DNA from: Antedon bifida
Lineage: Eukaryota > Echinodermata > Crinoidea > Comatulida > Antedonidae
Assembly: GCA_963402885.1 (NCBI GenBank)
Contig: OY727094.1
Location: 7,070,501-7,134,500, forward strand
Reading direction: 5' to 3'
Length of the DNA: 64,000 nt
Part shown: one piece after another, positions 57,612-64,000 of the stretch
How the letters are laid out: every line of letters starts with the position of its first letter
Position numbering within the stretch: position 1 is the stretch's first letter
Notes under the pieces: generated by a model
The model's input: the letters and a program-made list of their open reading frames with translations, nothing else
Databases searched by the model: none
Told to the model about the DNA's origin: nothing
Translations under genes and position numbers: made by a program

Positions 57612-58140
57612 TAATATAGTACCAGTTCTAAATATCATTTTACTTGACTAAATATAATTTTAATTTACATTGATGTTTATAAACTGTAGCAACTGTAAAT
57701 ATATATTTCTAATTACTCTAGGTAACTTTAGGCCTACTTCTTCCATAATTGCATTGTATTTTTACTTTAAATATTAATCATTTTTAATGTAAAACATAAT
57801 TAATTACATACTAATAATTGTTTAATTGTAATTTAGTATAAATATTAAGCAAATTTTATGCACTAATCTTATAAGGCAAATAATATGTACCTTAATAATG
57901 ATTTAAGTTTACATTGTATTTTGCTTGATTTTAAATGAAGTTCATTTTTTTAATTGCTGCTGTGTTTAGATGGTCGGGTTAGGGATGAGTTGAAATAAGT
58001 TGGTTTGAAGAGGCCTAAATATGTCATGAAAAAACTACTTTACATTTTATTACAAATAGAGAAGAAAAAATAAATAAAAAAATAACAAAAAATTGCATGT
58101 GTATTCTAGTTCAACCGTATATGTTACAAATGAAAACAAA
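57612..58140 (+). other. Continuation of second-type TRIM 3' flank
   Basis: Matches 51500-52040 after the R2 insertion. No gene is seen. Confidence 0.6.
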
Positions 58141-58149
58141 ATATGAGCA

Positions 58150-58620
58150 TCTTGATAACGATACCAGTGCTACTAATTCACTGTTAATAAAGAAGCTACA
58201 TCGTTTTTCTTCTACCTGTCATTCGTTGATATTGTCTAGGTATAGGTATGAGACTGCTGCTACTAATTTTATACTGAATAAGAATGATAAAGCTACACCG
58301 TTACTTCCTACCTACCACTCTGACTTTGAAAAACACAAATATTTTAAATATCATTAGGCACCACAGCACATTTTGAAAGACAAAATGTGTTTTAAATAAT
58401 TCCAAATTTAGTGGGGTTATACTGAAACACATCGAAAAGAACCGACTGTCAGAATACAATAACGTTTCCTATTGACGTCATAGGCTTATGAAATAAATCT
58501 ATTTGTATACAAACTTGACAAAAAAAATGGTTGACTGTATAGACCGATGTTTGTAATGACGTAAATCATTGTGAAGGCGATATGCTTGCATTTAGCAAAA
58601 TACGATGTCACACAATGCAT
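58150..58620 (+). pseudogene. KY-like pseudogene fragment upstream of TRIM copy 8
   Basis: Single-unit version of the repeat (gctacatcgtttttcttctac, tatgagactgctgctact), then aagaatgataaagctacacc and tatgcttgcatttagcaaaa, matching the KY-like gene and the loci at 22945 and 52055. Confidence 0.75.
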
Positions 58621-59029
58621 TTCAGTTTTCCAAAAAAAATTACCAAGTTTCAACAATCATGCACACTATTTAATAATTTACGTCCGCATGCTAAAAATAC
58701 AATAACCAAACAGGAACAGAGAATACATATAAAACAAACATCACAAGTCTACAACGTGATTTCACGTTACATGAGGATAATTCTGCATTTAATCGTAGTT
58801 AATAAAGTACAAATTATAAAAAGTACGATATTGTCATTTCTTTGGAATATGTGATTATTGTGGTAGTTTATCAATGTAATCAATTTAAACATGTTAAACC
58901 TACAGACAAACAAAGCCATAGTATGAGTAGGGTAAAAATAACTGATTAACCCTTTGATTATCATTGTGGTGTATTTCGCAGGCCTATATGATTCTTAACG
59001 TTTCCGCTGGGTACAGCACAACATTCTGT

Positions 59030-59418
59030 TAATAGACTACTGTATATAGACGAATCAATATGCTATAATAAAACGTCACAGGAAGCATGACTACATTAGT
59101 AATTCATATCGGAACCATTTTGTTTCAACTTACATATGAGAGCATTTGTGCCCGTCTACAAAATCAAAGACTAATCAATTGACAAACAAAAACGTCAGTT
59201 AGTATAAAAGTTCTTCAGCCATTCTGTTCAGAGGTTTTATTTGTTTAATTTTGTTTGCACATACATCGGCAAGTAACTCACTAATACAGGATAGATAAGC
59301 TATGTTGTGCTTTTTAACCAAATCTTATTTGAGGCTTAGAGAGTGAGGTTAAAAAACAGTTGTGAGTTAACCCTCGCTAAGATTGGATCTTGGACCTTGG
59401 AAGGAAAGAACAAACAAG
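59030..59418 (+). promoter_or_regulatory. 5' non-coding exon region of TRIM copy 8; first donor altered
   Basis: Homologous to 24780-25142 and 52900-53269. The first donor reads GTCAGT (after 59193) instead of GTAAGT, while the second, CAAG|GTAAGG after 59418, is intact and is likely to be used. A further atcggaaccattttt block lies at 59942. The coding exon begins at 60257. Confidence 0.5.
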
Positions 59419-60267
59419 GTAAGGCTATTTTACTACTGCCTTGCTCTTTTGTCAACACTTTCCGTCTCAGAAGAATGGGTTAAAAAACACTTCATTTTAT
59501 ATATTATATAAATAATAAATGTTCATGGGTTAAATGTCTTGCTGTCCTATTCAAGTCGTTGAACATTAAATTATTCAACTAAATATTCTCACAAATCAGC
59601 GAATACAATACATTCACTAGTTAACACACCTGCTATTTATAAGTAAACTTCAATTCAAATAATCATCTGCTTCCATCTTGAATCGAATAATATCGAAGGC
59701 TAGGCCATGCACACAATTATCCCTCTGATTTTGGCCGCGGGAGCTGAGCTGCAAATGTATACTAATAAAGGTGTGACACTTAGGTGTGATAACATATTAA
59801 TCGTTGGTAGCTAGTATTATATTAGTGATATCATAGTTTGTCTGTATAAAATAATACATAAACCAAATAAACCAATCATGCTGGCATAGCATAATACTAT
59901 GCACTAAAGTAACAAGAAATATGACGAAACTCTTTTACGTTCATATCGGAACCATTTTTTTAAAGATCTGAGAGCATTTGTTTTTTTTTAACTGTGTCGC
60001 AATATCTCGTTTTTTTCCCTAAAAATAGTAAATAGTTACTATAGTATTAGACTATTTCAGTGATAAAGACTAATTAGGAATGTTCATTAAAATCATTTAC
60101 CGAATAGTACATACTGTAAATATATTAGAAATCCCCGTTCCTATTGTATTTGGGGAATGCGTTTAACCACAATACGCACATCAATTAAAATAAAAAGAAA
60201 ATAACAAATATGCATTTTGTTTTACACATTAAAGGTATATTATTTATTGTTCACAGATCAATCCAAT

Positions 60268-62430
60268 ATGGCTACCAGTGACCTGGCTAAATTTCTAGAA
60301 GATATTGATGAGAAGGTTCTAGAGTGCCGAATATGCTTTAATCGACTCAATGAACCCAGAACCTTAACATGTCTTCACAGCTTCTGTTTGAGTTGTCTTG
60401 ACAACTGGTTGAAGAAAACTAACAAAGTAAGCTGTCCAACTTGCTCCAAATCTTATCAGATTCCAGAGGGCGGTCTAAAGAAATTACCACCCAACACGTT
60501 TCTTAATAATTTGTTAGAAACAATTGAACAGTTTTCAAATACAGATGAGATAAAATGTATTTGTAGTAAGGAAGGTCGATCTAAAACCTACTGTCAGGAG
60601 TGCAGACGGTATTTGTGCCACATTTGTAGTAATGCTCATAAGAACATTCCAGCTTGTAAAAACCACAAGTTGCATTCAGTGGAAGATGTTCGATCTATGA
60701 GTGTAAGTGAAATCAATGCCATGCACCCGCCTCTGTGTTCTGTCCACAATGAACCTTTAACTGTGTTTTGTAAAATATGCAATGTTGCCATTTGTATACA
60801 CTGTTCGATCATGGATCACAAGGAATGGGAGGGAAAAGACAAACACGTGACTATCAGCATAAAAGATGCGTTTAAAACATTTAAACAAACATCAGCAGGA
60901 TTAGAGAGAGAGGCAAAAAGATGTATAACTAAATTAAAGTATGATCTTAAAGTAATGACTGATCGTGTTAAGAAACTAGATGAAAACAGAGAAAAGAGTT
61001 TGAAGGGAATTCAAAACCACGTCAAGGATTTGGTAACAAGAATAAAAGAAAGTGAAGACAAATTAAAAACTGAGGTGGAGGCTATGTACAAAATCAAGAG
61101 GAAGACTACTGATGCCGATATAGAGGATGTTACAACGACGATATCGTATATCAATACAAACATCAATTTGCTCCATCACTTAGGGAAGGGCAATGAAGCA
61201 ACGGCAATGTTATCCGGTAATGACGTCATCACAGCACTGGATGATAGGATCAAGGCAGTACCTAAAACAAAACCTGATGTTAATGCTGAGATTAAATTTG
61301 TTAAAAGCAATCAACAAATTAATTCATTACAGAAGGATATCGGAATTGTAACACAATCAAGGGCAGGCTATTTAGAATTAAAAGGAGCTGAGAGTATGAC
61401 ATTACCAACAATTGATGTTAAAATAATAAAAACTGACGAATGTGAAATACATGCAAACGACTTAAAAGCTACATTGACACAACCAACGGGAGAAACTATC
61501 ATCATTCAAGTTGAAGAAGAAGACAATGGTGACTATACTGTGATAGGTAGATGTACAAGTGCAGGGATTTGCAAGGTTGATGTTAGAGTTGATGGTGAAC
61601 ACATTAAGAAGTCACCAATGACTATTAAAGTAGAGAAAGAAGGATTATTAAACAGCATACAAATAGCCCCGGTTAGTTTTTCTGCTGTTCAAGATGTAGT
61701 TAAATATGGAGACGATTGCTTGCTTGTTTCATGTTGGGACAATGCAATTCACAAATACCAGCAATCAGGTAAATACATTGGTAAGGTTACACTATCAGAG
61801 GGTGTGCGTGTCTACAGCATGTTTCTAATGAACAATGGTAATATAGCATTCAATGATCTTGGTAACAAATGCATCACAGTATGCACTATGAATGGTGAGG
61901 TGGTTAAATTATTTGGTAATGGAGAGTTGACAGCTGCACGTGGTATTCATGTGGATGAAGCATCACGTGTCATGTATGTAGCAAATAATAAGAATTTAGC
62001 CATGTTTAACATTGAAAGTGGCAAACACATTAAGAAAATAGCACAATGTGATACTACGGGTTCTGGATTTATAAATATCATTGATGTCAACCTTACAAGA
62101 CAAGGAAATATTCTTGTACTTTACTGTAAACAAAGTTGCTTAAAACTATTTGATAATGATGGAAAGTTTATTAAAGTTCTTGTCGATGAGGGCGATGAAG
62201 ATGGTAAGGTGAAGATCCCATCGGAAGTAGTAGTTGATGATAATGACAATATCATAATATCAAGTGACCACAAACTACAGCTATTTAGTAATAGTGGAGA
62301 GTTTATTAAAAGGATTGATAAAGCAGACGATGGAATCAACAATCCTCGAGGATTATGCATCATATCCCACAATCCACGTAGAGTAGCAATGGCAAATATA
62401 GACAAAACAGTAAAAATATTCAATTATTAA
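60268..62430 (+). CDS. TRIM-NHL type E3 ubiquitin ligase, copy 8 (intact)
   Basis: The acceptor TTCACAG ends at 60256; ATG 60268 gives 720 residues (the in-frame ATG at 60217 is intronic). Full RING (CRICFNRL), B-box 1 (CICSKEGRSKTYC), B-box 2, coiled coil, filamin-like domain and NHL-like blades. Closest to copies 3 and 6. Copy-specific differences sit before the first blade (IAPVSFSAVQ) and after KKIAQCD (TTGSGFIN). By family, a cytoplasmic RING ubiquitin ligase whose propeller selects the target. Likely to be expressed from the leader exon at about 59.0-59.4 kb. Confidence 0.9.
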   Translation: MATSDLAKFLEDIDEKVLECRICFNRLNEPRTLTCLHSFCLSCLDNWLKKTNKVSCPTCSKSYQIPEGGLKKLPPNTFLNNLLETIEQFSNTDEIKCICSKEGRSKTYCQECRRYLCHICSNAHKNIPACKNHKLHSVEDVRSMSVSEINAMHPPLCSVHNEPLTVFCKICNVAICIHCSIMDHKEWEGKDKHVTISIKDAFKTFKQTSAGLEREAKRCITKLKYDLKVMTDRVKKLDENREKSLKGIQNHVKDLVTRIKESEDKLKTEVEAMYKIKRKTTDADIEDVTTTISYINTNINLLHHLGKGNEATAMLSGNDVITALDDRIKAVPKTKPDVNAEIKFVKSNQQINSLQKDIGIVTQSRAGYLELKGAESMTLPTIDVKIIKTDECEIHANDLKATLTQPTGETIIIQVEEEDNGDYTVIGRCTSAGICKVDVRVDGEHIKKSPMTIKVEKEGLLNSIQIAPVSFSAVQDVVKYGDDCLLVSCWDNAIHKYQQSGKYIGKVTLSEGVRVYSMFLMNNGNIAFNDLGNKCITVCTMNGEVVKLFGNGELTAARGIHVDEASRVMYVANNKNLAMFNIESGKHIKKIAQCDTTGSGFINIIDVNLTRQGNILVLYCKQSCLKLFDNDGKFIKVLVDEGDEDGKVKIPSEVVVDDNDNIIISSDHKLQLFSNSGEFIKRIDKADDGINNPRGLCIISHNPRRVAMANIDKTVKIFNY

Positions 62431-62888
62431 ATAATGATTAATAAGCTTAGCTTTATTAAGCTTACGACATACCATTGTATGGTTAAATAAAACACTAAAA
62501 TCATATTCAACCCATAGTGAACATTATTAATTATTAATTAAAAATAATAACTTGTGAACAAAATAATTATAATAAAAAAGGCGTAATCGCTATTTAATAA
62601 TACATTTTATTTGAATGCTGTGAAGTTGTTTAGTTTCAATTATCAGGTTTATGTAGTGATGTCGAATAATGCTGTATAATATTAACTGCATTCGTATGAA
62701 TGTTGTATAAATAAGCAGGCCTATGCATTCTGCAAAAATATACTATTAATTTACATTAACGTTTATAGCAATTTGTAATTCATAATGACTGTGTAATTCA
62801 TAATTACTGTGTAATTCTTAATTTCTCTAGGTATCTTTCATTCTTTTATCATCATTGCATTGTAGTTTTACTTTATTTTTATTAGAAA
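62431..62888 (+). other. TRIM 3' flank of copy 8
   Basis: First-type flank with AATAAA near 62484 (gcttacgacatacc, tatcaggtttatgtagtgat). No gene. Confidence 0.65.
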
Positions 62889-63105
62889 TAGGGGGTCTAT
62901 AATTAATTATAATAATAAATAGGGGGTCTATAATTAATTATAATAATAAATAGGGGTCTATAATTTATTATAATAATAAATAGGGGGTCTATAATTTATT
63001 ATAATAATAAATAGGTGGTCTATAATTAATTATAATAATAAATAGGGGGTCTATAATTAATTATAATAATAAATAGGGGGTCTATAATTAATTATAATAA
63101 TAAAT
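62889..63105. repeat. 31-bp minisatellite, 7 units
   Basis: tagggggtctataattaatt plus ataataataaa repeated at 31-bp spacing, with one unit lacking a G and some with ttt for taa. Copies 2, 3 and 6 have only a single related unit at the same place in their 3' flanks. Confidence 0.95.
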
Positions 63106-63796
63106 AATGTAAATGAACTTACTATTTTTGGTTAATTTGTGGTACAATAAAATAGTTTAGGTTTTTACTTAATTTTATCTTTCTCCATCGCTTCAGTTTT
63201 AGATATTGTGTGTTTGTGTTGGAAGGTAATCCGACCAAATTCGTACAAAAATAAAAATCTCAGTCACAAATTGTCGTCTTTTTGTTGTTTTTTTTTTTTA
63301 CATCCATGTCTATGTTACATTGATCTGAATCACAATGTTTTCCAATGTCTGTAGACCAAACATAAAGAAATATATTCATCAGGTTCCGAATGCAAAACAA
63401 ACTGAACTATTTTACTATTTTGTTGAACCAAAAAATAGACGCAAAGAGTCTAAATATCTTAGTGACGTTTCGTTGACATGCTGTCAACTTCCTCAAACTA
63501 GTGTTTTGATTGGTCTGTAAAATATTGGTGACGATGTGTTGCGCCACCAGTCGTCCTGTTGTCGACAGGTACAGTACTGTATAACTTTTAAGATTACTTA
63601 GAGCTATAATTATTTCTTTATGTTGAGAAATATTTGCATTACGGCCAAGATTTGAATTAGAATATTAGTTTAAAATGTTCATTTAACGTTTACACACATT
63701 GGAACACTTAAAGGTATAGGTATACAAAGTCTATTTAACGTTTACATACCTCGGAACACAATCGAGATCATACAATCATTTGAACGATTATTCCAA
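63106..63796 (+). other. Distal TRIM 3' flank of copy 8
   Basis: ggaaggtaatccgaccaaatt, cgccaccagtcgtcctgttg at 63542, then the block shared with 39212-39532. Preserves the empty site for R1. Confidence 0.65.
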
Positions 63797-64000
63797 TACC
63801 GTATTTATTAGTATTCGCTTATTCGAGGTATTCGTTTATTTTTTGGGTGAAATGTGGTAACACATTTAATATCGAAAAGTGATAATATACAGTAAAAATT
63901 GTTTCGAAATGATTTGTAACCTGTATATTATCTTGTCAATTAATAAATTCTACTACAAATAGAAATGTATAATATGCTTTTGGCGGGGTGTTTATTCAAG
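63797..64000. mobile_element. TIR element, cut by the window end
   Basis: Matches 39533-39740 almost base for base from aataccgtatttattag to the last bases (cggggtgtttattcaag). The right TIR lies outside the window. Confidence 0.55.

Overview
The window is AT-rich metazoan nuclear DNA: GT-AG introns, a spliced gene with a 5 kb intron, a Ty3/gypsy retrotransposon, a 5S-headed SINE and many non-autonomous transposons. The palindromic word TAGGCCTA recurs throughout, as I recall for echinoderm and hemichordate genomes. With a TRIM-NHL gene expansion and a kyphoscoliosis-peptidase-like (KY-like) gene, this suggests an ambulacrarian, probably an echinoderm. That assignment is inference.

Layout. 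Positions 1-1208 are non-coding. Positions 1209-9615 hold a five-exon gene for a type I membrane protein with a mucin-like ectodomain, all exon phases compatible. From about 10.8 kb to the end, everything recognisable is one plus-strand tandem array built from two ingredients. The first is intronless-CDS TRIM genes (RING, two B-boxes, coiled coil, filamin-like domain, NHL-like propeller), each with an upstream non-coding exon. The second is a KY-like gene and its decayed pieces. Intact TRIM copies start at 12082, 34884, 49194 and 60268. Broken copies lie at 20306 (about 1 kb internal deletion) and 53720 (4-bp frameshift). Fragments lie at 38065 and 56805. The only near-complete KY-like gene is at 42138-45997; it keeps a Cys-His-Asp triad and an N-terminal acylation motif but carries one apparent 1-nt frameshift. 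KY-derived debris lies upstream of every full-length or broken TRIM copy (10.8, 17.8, 22.9, 47.5, 52.1 and 58.2 kb), so the duplicating unit was KY tail + TRIM. In one relic the debris has grown into an 11-unit, 93-bp in-frame minisatellite.

Mobile DNA. A 4.6 kb Ty3/gypsy element (27452-32096, minus strand) has LTRs identical by eye yet two frameshifts. It sits in a nest of Helitron-like elements that enlarges the 5' intron of the TRIM gene at 34884 to about 10 kb, against about 1 kb in its sister at 60268. Three non-autonomous families share one architecture: a hairpin at one end, an asymmetric inverted repeat and, in two of them, a hairpin-CTAG-T 3' end.

Biology. TRIM-NHL proteins are generally RING ubiquitin ligases whose propeller binds the target. 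Here the RING half is nearly invariant while two propeller segments vary in length and sequence between paralogues. This fits a birth-and-death array of recognition proteins, possibly in innate defence; the window gives no direct evidence of function.
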